A DNA stretch of 64,000 nt, from assembly GCA_049969475.1 (NCBI GenBank), contig JBMFOU010000017.1, forward strand, positions 8,271 through 72,270. The letters run 5' to 3'. The translations under genes were made by a program, and so were the position numbers. Origin of the DNA: UBA2030 sp049969475 (GTDB lineage: Bacteria; Bacteroidota; Bacteroidia; Bacteroidales; TTA-H9). How positions within the stretch are numbered: position 1 is the first letter of the stretch; each line of letters starts with the position of its first letter. The notes below the pieces were generated by a model. It made no database searches. It saw only the letters and a list, made by a program, of their open reading frames with translations, and was not told the DNA's origin. Below are positions 16,183-24,947 of this stretch, piece after piece.

Positions 16183-17451
16183 ATGACACAATACCTGCGT
16201 GAACTCAGCCGAACCCTACTCAAATGGCTCTTAGACTCAGGCCTTAACAAATTTTTAGCCACAACCATAGCAGATTACCTATGGCTGGTTGCATTATTTT
16301 TATTAGCCATTCTTATTTTCTACATCACCAAAAATATCGTTTACCGGGTCATACGGCGGATGGCTCGTAGATCGAAAACACCTTTCGATGATTTTCTCAT
16401 TGAAAGAAAGTTCTTTAGCAGAATTTGCTACCTCGTACCCGCCTATTTCTTCCAACTCCTATTGCCACTGGTTATCAGCCAGATGCACGAACTCATCGTG
16501 TTTTTACAAACCATCACCAGCATTTACATCACCTTTATCATACTTCTGGCCATCGATGCTTTCCTCAATGCTACGCACGACCTCTACCTTACCATGCCGG
16601 TTTCAAAAGACAAACCTATCAAAGGGTTCCTGCAGGTCGTAAAAATTATTGCTTATTCTATCGGAATCATAATAATAATCGCCTTCTTAACGGGAAAGAA
16701 GCCGCTGGCTCTGCTGGGAGGTCTGGGAGCAATATCGGCTATTCTGCTTTTAGTTTTTAAAGACAGTATTCTGGGATTTGTTGCGGGCATTCAGCTAACA
16801 GCCAACAACATGATTAAAATAGGTGACTGGATTACCATGCCCAAACACGATGCTGATGGAACAGTGCGCGAAATAACCCTGACAACTGTCAAAGTAGAAA
16901 ATTTCGATAAGACCTACACATTCATTCCGGCTTACTCTTTGGTTTCAGACTCATTCCGAAATTGGCGGGGCATGGAGGAATCAGGAGTAAGAAGAATAAC
17001 CCGGGCTATCAACATCGATATGAATAGTGTAAAATTCTGCACCCCTCAAATGCTTGACAAATTCAGAACTGTGGCCGTACTTAGAGACTACATTGACCGT
17101 ACGGAGGCAGAGATTCAGGATTACAACGCCCGCTTTGGCTACGACAACATTATTTTAGTGAATGGACGCAGACAAACGAATCTGGGAGTTTTCCGCGCCT
17201 ACCTCACCGAATATCTTAAAAACAACCCGCAAATAAATAAGGATACAACACTGATTATCAGACATCTGGCACCCACAGAGAAAGGGCTACCTATTCAAAT
17301 TTACTGTTTTGCCAACACCACAGAATGGGCAGCCTACGAGAAAATTCAGGCTGATATTTTCGATCATGTGCTGGCAGTCATTCCTTTCTTTGAACTTAAG
17401 GTTTTCCAGAATCCCACAGGTGCTGATTTTAGATCTCTTGTAGGATCCTAA
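16183..17451 (+). CDS. MscS-family mechanosensitive ion channel (YbdG/MscM-like)
   Basis: The protein has 422 residues with about five transmembrane segments in the first 220. The pore-lining helix and beta domain follow: ALLGGLGAISAILLLVFKDSILGFVAGIQL, then KIGDWITMPKHDADGTVREITLTTVKVENFDKTYTFIPAYSLVSDSFRNW. The insert in the beta domain, the W-R-G-M segment and the C-terminal HLAPTEKGLPIQIYCFANT stretch are characteristic of the YbdG type rather than minimal MscS. Such channels open on membrane tension during hypo-osmotic shock. It is monocistronic with its own promoter. Confidence 0.9.
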   Translation: MTQYLRELSRTLLKWLLDSGLNKFLATTIADYLWLVALFLLAILIFYITKNIVYRVIRRMARRSKTPFDDFLIERKFFSRICYLVPAYFFQLLLPLVISQMHELIVFLQTITSIYITFIILLAIDAFLNATHDLYLTMPVSKDKPIKGFLQVVKIIAYSIGIIIIIAFLTGKKPLALLGGLGAISAILLLVFKDSILGFVAGIQLTANNMIKIGDWITMPKHDADGTVREITLTTVKVENFDKTYTFIPAYSLVSDSFRNWRGMEESGVRRITRAINIDMNSVKFCTPQMLDKFRTVAVLRDYIDRTEAEIQDYNARFGYDNIILVNGRRQTNLGVFRAYLTEYLKNNPQINKDTTLIIRHLAPTEKGLPIQIYCFANTTEWAAYEKIQADIFDHVLAVIPFFELKVFQNPTGADFRSLVGS

Positions 17452-17723
17452 TGGATGAAAAAAACTGGCAGGTCGGTCAAACCTTTGCCTGGGTAGTATT
17501 ATGAAAAGAACCTTATGCGCTGTTATTTAGCCTTAATATCCCTTTTCAAGGGAGCATAAAATCGATGCGCCAGATGGACGAACCGGCTCTGTCTGTCATT
17601 TTAGAATGTTTTTAAATTAACACCCGGAATTTATAAAAACCTGCAAACGTTTTCGGGGGTTAGAATTAATCTTTATTTTCGTGGCCAGAACCCTTTTGTT
17701 AAAAACATCTAAAAATCAATCAT

Positions 17724-17945
17724 ATGGCCAAAGTCAAAGGAGATGTGGTGATCGACATTGAAAGGTGCAAGGGTTGCGAGGTATGTACAACGGCATGCCC
17801 CAACGAAGTGCTTGCCATGTCGACCCAGGTTAACAGCAAGGGATACCGCTTTGTGATAAAAGTGAATGCCGATTGCATTGGTTGCGCCAATTGCGCAATT
17901 GTGTGTCCCGATGGAGTAATCACTGTTTATAAAACTAAAGTTTAA
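17724..17945 (+). CDS. 2-oxoacid:ferredoxin oxidoreductase, ferredoxin-like delta subunit
   Basis: This 73-residue 2x[4Fe-4S] ferredoxin has two complete cluster motifs, CKGCEVCTTACP and CIGCANCAIVCP. It starts a four-gene operon (delta, alpha, beta, gamma) with gaps of 3-18 bases and carries electrons from the TPP site to soluble ferredoxin. Upstream, a TATTTTCG sequence near 17671 may be a weak variant of the -7 element. A 270-base gap separates it from the MscS gene; apart from that I see nothing there. Confidence 0.92.
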   Translation: MAKVKGDVVIDIERCKGCEVCTTACPNEVLAMSTQVNSKGYRFVIKVNADCIGCANCAIVCPDGVITVYKTKV

Positions 17946-17963
17946 CAGATAAAAACAGAGGGC

Positions 17964-19046
17964 ATGAAAGAGCTAAGGTTAATGAAAGGCAACGAGGCGA
18001 TTGCCGAAGCTGCCATCCGCGCCGGAGCCGACGCCTATTTTGGATATCCCATCACCCCGCAGAGCGAAGTGATTGAATATCTGATGGCTGAGAAGCCGCA
18101 CGAAAGAACCGGAATGGTTGTATTGCAGGCCGAGAGCGAAGTAGCTGCCATAAACATGGTCTATGGTGCTGCCGCTTGTGGCAAACGGGTAATGACTTCC
18201 TCATCGAGTCCTGGTATTAGTCTCAAGCAGGAAGGAATTTCATACATTGCAGGAGCTGAATTGCCCTGCCTTATTCTCAACGTGGTGAGGGGAGGCCCGG
18301 GATTAGGTACTATTCAGCCTTCGCAAAGCGATTATTTTCAGGCTACCAAAGGGGGAGGCCATGGAGACTATCGCTTGCTGGTATTGGCCCCTGCCTCGGT
18401 GCAGGAAATGTATGACTTCGTAAAGTTAAGTTTCGATCTCGCTTTCAAATATCGTAATCCCGTAATGATTCTCTCCGACGGAGTCATCGGGCAGATGATG
18501 GAAAAGGTAGAGGTGGGAGAACAATATCCCCGTTTAACCAACGAGCAAATTGACGAACTCTATCCCTGGGCTACCACAGGTAAAAAACCCGGAAAAGATC
18601 GTCGAATCATCACCTCACTGGAACTTGACCCAGGACGTCAGGAACAACACAACCTGAAACTGCAGGCCAAGTACAAAAAAATGCAGGAAGAAGAAGTGCG
18701 TTTCGAAGCCCTCAACTGCGACGATGCAGAGTATCTACTGGTTGCTTTCGGCTCTTCGGCACGCATCTGCCAGAAAGCCATGGACCTGGGTAGGGCCAAA
18801 GGTATTAAAATCGGTCTGCTGAGACCCATCACCCTCTTCCCATTCCCTTCAAAAGTGCTGAACGACCTTGCCTCAAAAGTTAAAGGCATTCTTACTGTTG
18901 AAATGAATGCCGGACAGATGGTAGAAGATGTTCGCCTGGCTGTTTGCGGAAAAGTTAAGGTAGAACACTATGGAAGATTTGGAGGAATGATACCCTCCCC
19001 TAATGAAGTTCTTGAGGCACTCAAACAAAAAATCATTGGAGGATAA
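17964..19046 (+). CDS. vorB: 2-oxoacid:ferredoxin oxidoreductase alpha subunit (VorB/KorA type)
   Basis: The 360 residues contain the pyrimidine-binding domain I and domain II: KGNEAIAEAAIRAGADAYFGYPITPQSEV, QAESEVAAINMVYGAAACGKRVMTSSSSPGISL, NVVRGGPGLGTIQPSQSDYFQATKGGGHGDYR, and a C-terminal transketolase-like segment GLLRPITLFPFPSK. The sequence closely resembles subunits annotated as 2-ketoisovalerate (3-methyl-2-oxobutanoate) or 2-oxoglutarate ferredoxin oxidoreductase in Bacteroidales. Sequence alone does not settle the substrate. Together with beta, gamma and delta it oxidatively decarboxylates a 2-oxoacid to acyl-CoA with ferredoxin as acceptor, or runs in reverse for reductive amino-acid synthesis. 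Confidence 0.92.
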   Translation: MKELRLMKGNEAIAEAAIRAGADAYFGYPITPQSEVIEYLMAEKPHERTGMVVLQAESEVAAINMVYGAAACGKRVMTSSSSPGISLKQEGISYIAGAELPCLILNVVRGGPGLGTIQPSQSDYFQATKGGGHGDYRLLVLAPASVQEMYDFVKLSFDLAFKYRNPVMILSDGVIGQMMEKVEVGEQYPRLTNEQIDELYPWATTGKKPGKDRRIITSLELDPGRQEQHNLKLQAKYKKMQEEEVRFEALNCDDAEYLLVAFGSSARICQKAMDLGRAKGIKIGLLRPITLFPFPSKVLNDLASKVKGILTVEMNAGQMVEDVRLAVCGKVKVEHYGRFGGMIPSPNEVLEALKQKIIGG

Positions 19047-19049
19047 ACC

Positions 19050-19844
19050 ATGGAACAGAATTTTGATTTACCCGAAATTCATACACCTGAAAATCTGGTT
19101 TATACTAAAACCAAGGTTCTCACCGACAATGTCATGCACTATTGTCCGGGCTGTGGACATGGCACTGCACACCGCCTTGTAGCAGAAGTGATCGATGAAA
19201 TGGGCGTTCAGGGCCAGGTTATTGGCGTAGCTCCAGTAGGCTGTTCTGTACTGGCTTACAATTATTTTGATATAGATATGCAGGAAGCCGCGCACGGTAG
19301 AGCCCCTGCAGTAGCAACAGGTATTAAAAGGGTATTCCCAGATAAATTTGTGTTTACTTACCAAGGGGATGGCGACCTGGCGGCCATTGGAACCGCCGAG
19401 ACCATTCATGCATGCAATCGGGGCGAAAATATTACTATCATATTTATCAATAATGGTATTTATGGAATGACTGGGGGCCAGATGGCTCCTACCACTCTTC
19501 CGGGAATGCCCACCAGCACTTCACCATACGGACGTGATGTAAAAATGATGGGTAATCCATTAAAAATTACAGAACTGGTGGCCATGCTTCCGGGAACGTA
19601 TTTTGTAACTCGTCAGGCTGTTCACACCCCGGCCCTGGTGCGCAAAGCCAAGAAAGCCATCCGTATGGCTTTTGAAAATCAGAAGCTTAACAGAGGAGTG
19701 AGCTTTGTGGAAATTGTATCCAACTGCAATTCCGGTTGGAAACTTTCTCCTGTACAGGCCATCAAATGGTTGGAAGAAAACATGCTGCCATTCTATCCTT
19801 TGGGTGATCTCAAGGTAAATGGCGAAATGGTTGGAAACAAATAA
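19050..19844 (+). CDS. vorA: 2-oxoacid:ferredoxin oxidoreductase beta subunit (TPP-binding)
   Basis: The 264-residue TPP-binding subunit has HYCPGCGHGTAHRL at the N-terminus, GVAPVGCSVL, HGRAPAVATGIKR, the TPP/Mg motif starting at GDGDLAAIGTAETIHA and ending NNGIYGMTGGQ, and PTSTSPYGRD. It starts 4 bases after the alpha stop codon and is the catalytic partner of the alpha subunit. Functional assignment as a ferredoxin oxidoreductase is firm; the 2-oxoacid preference is open. Confidence 0.92.
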   Translation: MEQNFDLPEIHTPENLVYTKTKVLTDNVMHYCPGCGHGTAHRLVAEVIDEMGVQGQVIGVAPVGCSVLAYNYFDIDMQEAAHGRAPAVATGIKRVFPDKFVFTYQGDGDLAAIGTAETIHACNRGENITIIFINNGIYGMTGGQMAPTTLPGMPTSTSPYGRDVKMMGNPLKITELVAMLPGTYFVTRQAVHTPALVRKAKKAIRMAFENQKLNRGVSFVEIVSNCNSGWKLSPVQAIKWLEENMLPFYPLGDLKVNGEMVGNK

Positions 19845-19862
19845 TTTAAAAATGCTGGAATT

Positions 19863-20417
19863 ATGACCGAAGAAATCATCATAGCCGGATTTGGGGGTCA
19901 GGGTGTACTCTCTATGGGCAAAATACTGGCCTACAGCGGATTGATGCAAGGCCAGGAAGTAAGTTGGATGCCTTCCTACGGACCCGAGATGCGCGGTGGG
20001 ACAGCCAACGTCACTGTCATTCTGAGCGACGAACGCATCAGCTCCCCTATTCTCAGCCAATTCGATACTGCTATCATCCTTAATCAGCAATCGCTCGACA
20101 AGTTCGAAAAGTCGGTCAAACCCGGTGGCCTTTTGCTCTACGACCCTAATGGCATCACCCGGCATCCCGTTCGTACCGACATCAACATATATCGAGTAGA
20201 AGCTGCTACTGAAGCAGCCCGTGCAGGCATGGCCAAGACCTTCAACATGATTGTACTGGGCGCTTTCCTAAAGCTTAAGCCCATTGTTAAAATGGAGAAT
20301 GTGGAAAAAGGTCTGGCCAAATCGCTGCCCATGCGGCACCACAAACTTATCCCCGCCAACATGGAAGCCATCCGAAAAGGTATGGAGCTGGTGGAACCTG
20401 TGGCTGTACTGGCCTAA
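19863..20417 (+). CDS. 2-oxoacid:ferredoxin oxidoreductase gamma subunit
   Basis: The 184-residue gamma domain starts EEIIIAGFGGQGVLSMGKILAYSG and contains SWMPSYGPEMRGGTANVTVILSDE, both standard for this subunit, plus FNMIVLGAFLKL near the C-terminus. It closes the four-gene operon. An imperfect hairpin at 20460-20498 follows. Confidence 0.92.
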   Translation: MTEEIIIAGFGGQGVLSMGKILAYSGLMQGQEVSWMPSYGPEMRGGTANVTVILSDERISSPILSQFDTAIILNQQSLDKFEKSVKPGGLLLYDPNGITRHPVRTDINIYRVEAATEAARAGMAKTFNMIVLGAFLKLKPIVKMENVEKGLAKSLPMRHHKLIPANMEAIRKGMELVEPVAVLA

Positions 20418-20459
20418 AGTCTTCTTACTTATCGTTGGCTTTTTAATTAAAAATTTGCA

Positions 20460-20498
20460 CTCCTCGCTGGCATACTTTAAGCTTTGACGAGCGGGGAG
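20460..20498 (+). terminator. Possible terminator/attenuator hairpin after the oxidoreductase operon
   Basis: CTCCTCGCT (20460-20468) pairs with AGCGGGGAG (20490-20498) with one G-T pair. There is no strong T run after it, so the call is weak. Confidence 0.35.
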
Positions 20499-20632
20499 AT
20501 TGCATTTAAGCATCAGATGGTTAACCATCAGGTAGCAAGAGAATCAACTGAGATAAATCGAGCCTGATACTAACTATGCTTTGAGGTTCCTTCCCAAAAA
20601 GCCAGGAATTCTTGCTTAAAGCTCAAAATATT

Positions 20633-20640
20633 TATCTTTG
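20633..20640 (+). promoter_or_regulatory. -7 element immediately before the truncated enolase
   Basis: TATCTTTG lies about 20 bases upstream of the point where enolase similarity begins. It may drive the downstream MFS gene through the enolase remnant. Confidence 0.55.
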
Positions 20641-20659
20641 CCCTGGCGATGGGGGTCCA

Positions 20660-21232
20660 TTATGCCTCGACCCAGCCACCAGCGAGATGTGGGACAATGG
20701 CAAATACTTGTTTTTCAAAAGCACCCAAAAGCATATAAGCAGCGACGACCCGACTAAGCTGTGGAAAAGTTGGGTCAATCCATATCCCATTGTACTTATC
20801 GAAGACGGGCTGGCAGAAAACGACTGGGAAGGCTGGGCCCATTTGACCCGAGTGCTGGGCAACAACATCGAATTGGTGGGCGACGATATTTTCTGCACCA
20901 ACAAGAGAATTTTGCAGAAAGCTATCGAAGAAGAAGTGGCCAACTCTATTCTCATTAAGTTAAACCAAATCGGAACGCTTACGGAGACCCTCGAGACTAT
21001 TGAACTGGCTCGGGCTCATGGTTACAACTGCTTTGTATCGCATCGCAGCGGCGAAACCATGGATAGCTTTATTGTTGACCTCACCGTTGCCACCGGAGCA
21101 GGCCGTCTAAAAACCGGAAGTAGTTGCCGTGGCGAACGCATAGAAAAATTCAATCAACTCATGCGCATCGAGCAAATGCTGGGAAGCTCAGCCCGTTTTG
21201 CGGGAAAAACCACTTTCAAAAACATAAAATAA
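20660..21232 (+). pseudogene. 5'-truncated enolase (C-terminal half-barrel only)
   Basis: About 190 residues match only the second half of the enolase TIM barrel. LDPATSE carries the first Mg-ligand Asp, PIVLIEDGLAENDWEGW the Glu, VGDDIF the second Asp, SILIKLNQIGTLTETLE the catalytic Lys, FVSHRSGET the His, and LKTGSSCRGERIEKFNQLMRIE is the C-terminal region. The N-terminal domain and the first ~240 residues, including the catalytic Glu residues, are missing, and I find no trace of them in the 190 bases upstream. The frame has no proper start before similarity begins; the first in-frame ATG is at 20687. It cannot work as an enolase by itself. The MFS gene starts 6 bases downstream. Confidence 0.82.
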
Positions 21233-21238
21233 AATATC

Positions 21239-22423
21239 ATGCAAAAACTCAAGGGGCCGATACTTTTTGTCGTTTTAATAGGCTTTGTCAGTCTTTTCAG
21301 CGATATGGTTTATGAGGGCGCCAGAGGAGTAACCGGCCCCTTTCTGGAATCTTTAAAAGCCAATGCGTTCATCGTAGGCCTCTTTGCTGGCCTGGGCGAA
21401 TTCATTGGCTATGGCATGCGGCTTTTTTCGGGGCTGTGGGCCGATAAAACCCAAAAATACTGGGTGTTTGTCTTTTCAGGATATGCCATCAATCTACTCT
21501 CGGTACCCTTGATGGCTTTAGCAGGTTACTGGCAAATAGCTGTGGTTTTGATGATGATGGAAAGACTGGGTAAAGCCATACGAACCCCTTCACGCGATGC
21601 TTTGATGGCAGCCGCTTCTTCTGAAATAGGCAGGGGTTGGGCCTTCGGACTTCATGAAGCCCTCGACCAGATCGGTGCCACCCTGGGCCCGCTCATTATG
21701 ATGGCCGTGCTTTATTTTTCACATGATCACTACCCCTCTGCCTTCGCCTGGACGCTGATACCGGCCCTGGTAGCTCTGAGCTTGCTGGTAGTGTCAAAAA
21801 CCAAAGAGCCACCCAAGCAGGTTTCCGGGAATGGAAAATATCGTTTTGAAAAAATGTCAGACCTTTTCCGCCACAGACCCTTTATCTTCTTTTTGATAGG
21901 AGCGGGACTGCTTGCTGCTGGTTTCACCGATTTTCCCCTCATCGCTTTTCACATAAAGCATCATAACCTTGCCACCGACAGCTTAATTCCAGCCCTCTAT
22001 GCCATGGCCATGATTGTAGATGCAGCCGCAGCACTCTGGCTGGGAAAATTATACGACAGAAAAGGAATTCTTGCCTTAATGGTATCCACCGCTCTTTCAC
22101 TTCTATTCCCCGTTCTGGCCTTTTCCTCCTCATTTCCACTGGTAGTGCTCGGTATGGTATTGTGGGGCATTGGCATGGGAGCCCAGGAATCCATTCTCAG
22201 GGCTGCTCTGGCAGGAATGGCCCCTGAGGGTAAAACAGCTACAGTATATGGAATTTTCAACACAGTTTATGGCCTCGCCTGGTTTGCAGGAAGTGCCCTT
22301 ATGGGTTTATTTTACAATGTAAAGCTCAGTGGATTGATAATTTTTTCGATTGTAGCCCAGTTGCTTGCTCTTGCCACCTTCTTTCTTATCAAAAAACAGG
22401 AACAGCATGCAGCCCGGTCTTAA
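21239..22423 (+). CDS. MFS transporter
   Basis: This 394-residue major facilitator protein has about 12 predicted membrane spans. The N-terminal SLFSDMVYEGARGVTGPFL segment and the loop after helix 2 (GLWADKTQKYW) are MFS-like, as are RLGKAIRTPSRDALMA and LHEALDQIGATLGPL. The set resembles the family of efflux MFS proteins with a conserved SDM-YE-ARG-GP start. Substrate unknown. It starts 6 bases after the enolase remnant and overlaps the next gene by 17 bases, so the three probably share a transcript from 20633. Confidence 0.85.
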   Translation: MQKLKGPILFVVLIGFVSLFSDMVYEGARGVTGPFLESLKANAFIVGLFAGLGEFIGYGMRLFSGLWADKTQKYWVFVFSGYAINLLSVPLMALAGYWQIAVVLMMMERLGKAIRTPSRDALMAAASSEIGRGWAFGLHEALDQIGATLGPLIMMAVLYFSHDHYPSAFAWTLIPALVALSLLVVSKTKEPPKQVSGNGKYRFEKMSDLFRHRPFIFFLIGAGLLAAGFTDFPLIAFHIKHHNLATDSLIPALYAMAMIVDAAAALWLGKLYDRKGILALMVSTALSLLFPVLAFSSSFPLVVLGMVLWGIGMGAQESILRAALAGMAPEGKTATVYGIFNTVYGLAWFAGSALMGLFYNVKLSGLIIFSIVAQLLALATFFLIKKQEQHAARS

Positions 22424-22787
22424 TTCCCACCATAAAAGGTCGTTGGTGGCAGCCCTAAGCCTCATCGACCAAATGATGAAAGAGACTCTTCGGGAGATAA
22501 ATCAGGAATCGGGAGAAATCTTCACCCATTTCATCCATAAACCAGAACCTAAGGAAAGGGTGGTGCTCGAGAAAAAAATCGCAGCCGTGAGAGATTACCT
22601 CAAAATTCTAAGGGACAAGTATAAACTCGACCCAGCCCCCAAAGACATCCAATGGATGATAAAGGTAAGAAAATCGAAATCCCTTGAACTGATAACTGAT
22701 TTGTCGCCTCAAAGATTGAAAGCGGGCGGTTACCTATCGCCGGAGGTGGCCGAAACACTCAGCCTCGATCTGGTGGAATTGTGCTGA
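22407..22787 (+). CDS. Hypothetical helical protein (126 aa) upstream of the dynamin-like gene
   Basis: The ATG at 22407 overlaps the end of the MFS gene by 17 bases. The product is soluble and predicted mostly helical, with a basic N-terminus (HHKRSLVAALSLIDQMMKETLREI) and a C-terminal LSPQRLKAGGYLSPEVAETLSLDL segment. I do not recognise a family. It lies 28 bases before the dynamin-like GTPase start and may be a partner of it. No frame lesion is visible here. Confidence 0.6.
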   Translation: MQPGLNSHHKRSLVAALSLIDQMMKETLREINQESGEIFTHFIHKPEPKERVVLEKKIAAVRDYLKILRDKYKLDPAPKDIQWMIKVRKSKSLELITDLSPQRLKAGGYLSPEVAETLSLDLVELC

Positions 22788-22815
22788 CGCATCGAACCAA
22801 TCTAAACCTCGCCCC

Positions 22816-24458
22816 ATGGAAAACGACCTTGTTAAGCGGCAAGCAATCATCCATGGCAGAAAATTTCAGGGATTGATACCCCTGGCCGAGGCGCTCAGCC
22901 GCAAATTAAAGGATAAATATATTGATGTAGCCATAGTTGGCCAGTTTAAATCTGGCAAAAGTTCGCTGGTAAACCACCTTTTGCAAACGGATATTCTGCC
23001 TACAGGTGTTATACCGGTAAGTGCCTTTGTAACGCGAGTTCAATACGGAGAGGTACCCCGTTGCCTAATTTGATTTGAAGACGGACAATCGCGCGAGGTT
23101 GATTTAAAGGAATTGCCTCTTTACATAGTGCCAGAACTCAACCCTCAAAACCCGAAAAAAGTCAAGCGGGCCGATATTTGGTTGCCTCAGATGAAAAAAA
23201 TGGATGCGCTGCGATTGGTTGATACCCCGGGATTGGGCAGTATTTTTTCATACAACAGCGAGGCAACCTTGCAGTGGTTGGTTAATCTGAGTGGAGCCCT
23301 TATCACGGTAAGCGCTGAGCGCCCCCTCTCGGCCGACGATGTCAGCCTAATCCGTGAAATTCGAAAGTATACCCCTCACCTGGCCATCATTATCACCAAA
23401 AAAGACCTTTTTGAACCACCCCAACTAAAGAAAATCAAATCTTATATCACCCATACCCTTGAGGCTTCCTTCAATGAAAAACCAAGGCTTTATTTTTACT
23501 CAATAAAGAGTGGAGAAACTGAGAGCCATTTCCTGATTCAAAATTTCTTTCAACCCATTAATAATGAATATACACAGGTAAATAAGGAAGTTATCCGGCA
23601 TAAGCTCAACACGTTGACAGCCGAATGCGAGGGATTGCTGAGCCTTTCACTCAAAGCGGCTCAAAATACCGAAGCAGAAAATATTCAGCTACGAGATTTA
23701 ATCATTGAGGGACAAACCCGGCTCGACAACATTATCCATGAGTTAGACCTCATTACAAAGGACTTACAAAGACAATCCCTTCGTTTTTCGGAGGAAATAG
23801 TTTTACCCTACCTTCGCCGGTTGATTACTGAGTTAAGCACAGCCCTGGACCAGGCTTATCCCGGGGTGAAAAAAAACCTATACCAGACCTGCCGTTGGTT
23901 TGAGCAGTGGCTGTCGGAAGAATTAAGGGAAAGAATACGGGAAATTATCGTTGAGCTCATGCCCGAACTGGAGAGATTTCATGAAGATATGCGGCAACGC
24001 TACACTTTTTTCTTCGAGAGCATTACGTCGAAGCTCGAAACCAGGGTTGAACAACACACAGGTATCAGATTACGGCAAAGGACCTTTACATTGGAGATAC
24101 CGGGCGACCTGAAACCAGATGTATCAGTAAGCTATACATTTGATACACAATTAGATTTATTATGGTTTCTTATTCCGATGCGATGGTTGAGAAATTATTT
24201 CATGAAAATATTTCTGGCCAAAGCCAAGGAAGAGTGTGAAAAGAACCTCAGTCGACAAGCCAGTGATATGGCCTTTATTTTCAACAACCTGGCAAAAGAT
24301 GACAGACAAATAGTGTTAAGTGAGCTGGAAAAAGATATAGCAACCATAGAAAACATTTGCTGGAACGTGAGCCCGATATAGAAGGCCTGAAGAAGGATCT
24401 GCAAGTAGTGAGAAAAATGATACAAGAAAAAGGAAAGAATGAGCCAACTCAAAATTAA
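22816..24458 (+). pseudogene. Dynamin-family GTPase with an in-frame TGA and a C-terminal frameshift
   Basis: The N-terminal piece carries G1 (GQFKSGKSS) and the switch region TGVIPVSAFVTRV. TGA at 23071-23073 interrupts it. The same frame continues without loss as FEDGQSREVDLKELP into G3 (DTPGLGS) and G4 (ITKKD), followed by long helical stalk regions and a hydrophobic patch LLWFLIPMRWLRNYFM that would insert in membrane. Near 24360 the frame shifts by one base: the annotated frame stops at 24381, while the shifted one reads LEREPDIEGLKKDLQVV and ends at 24458, a plausible native coiled-coil tail. An intact version would be a bacterial dynamin-like membrane-remodelling GTPase of about 545 residues. 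TGA is used as a normal stop elsewhere here, so recoding is unlikely. Confidence 0.8.
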
Positions 24459-24694
24459 CACAGCATCCCGTGTTATTATTTCTTACCTGGTTTTCTTTTT
24501 ATGAGTAAGGTTGCTGATGTAAGCTCATGCAACACTTGAGGCAATAAACGTGTAGATGCCCTTTGCTATTTATGTAGACTTAGGCCTCGCAAGGTGAGTG
24601 AGAGCAGACAAATTTTTTAAAAAACGATCTAAGACTATAAGTGATAATTCATAAAAATCAGCGAGTAGACAATTGCGACTGGGTTGGGTAAAAC

Positions 24695-24721
24695 AAAAAA
24701 GGCCGGCAAGAAGTGCCAGCC
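24695..24721 (-). terminator. Terminator of tRNA-Gln
   Basis: On the minus strand GGCTGGC (24715-24721) pairs with GCCGGCC (24701-24707, one G-T pair), followed by TTTTTT. Confidence 0.8.
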
Positions 24722-24724
24722 GAG

Positions 24725-24795
24725 TTGACCGACTAGGATTCGAACCTAGACTAAGAGAACCAAAATCTCCTGTGCTGCCGTTACACCATCGGTCA
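24725..24795 (-). tRNA. tRNA-Gln(TTG)
   Basis: The minus strand gives a 71-nt cloverleaf with acceptor TGACCGA/TCGGTCA, anticodon stem GGAGA/TCTCT, loop TTTTGGT (anticodon TTG), T arm CTAGG-TTCGAAT-CCTAG and discriminator A, with no CCA encoded. A -7 element lies upstream and a terminator downstream. The 24459-24694 stretch between the GTPase and this gene shows nothing I can assign. Confidence 0.93.
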
Positions 24796-24807
24796 GGAAA
24801 AGCGGGG

Positions 24808-24815
24808 CAAAATTA
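24808..24815 (-). promoter_or_regulatory. -7 element of tRNA-Gln
   Basis: The minus strand reads TAATTTTG, ending 13 bases upstream of the tRNA 5' end. Confidence 0.6.
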
Positions 24816-24947
24816 GAAAAAAAGCCTGAAAGCACCAAACCCTGCTAACAGAAAACATCACAAGCCGATTTTTTCATAATTTCGCACCCACTCAAACCAC
24901 GTCAGAGCCCATTTAAAGATTACTTTCATCCAATCAATTAGTAACCT

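Noticed and set aside
22816..24458. UGA recoding or selenocysteine at the GTPase TGA
   Set aside because: TGA ends several normal genes here (for example crcB), no SECIS-like hairpin was apparent after it, and a second lesion near 24360 points to decay instead.
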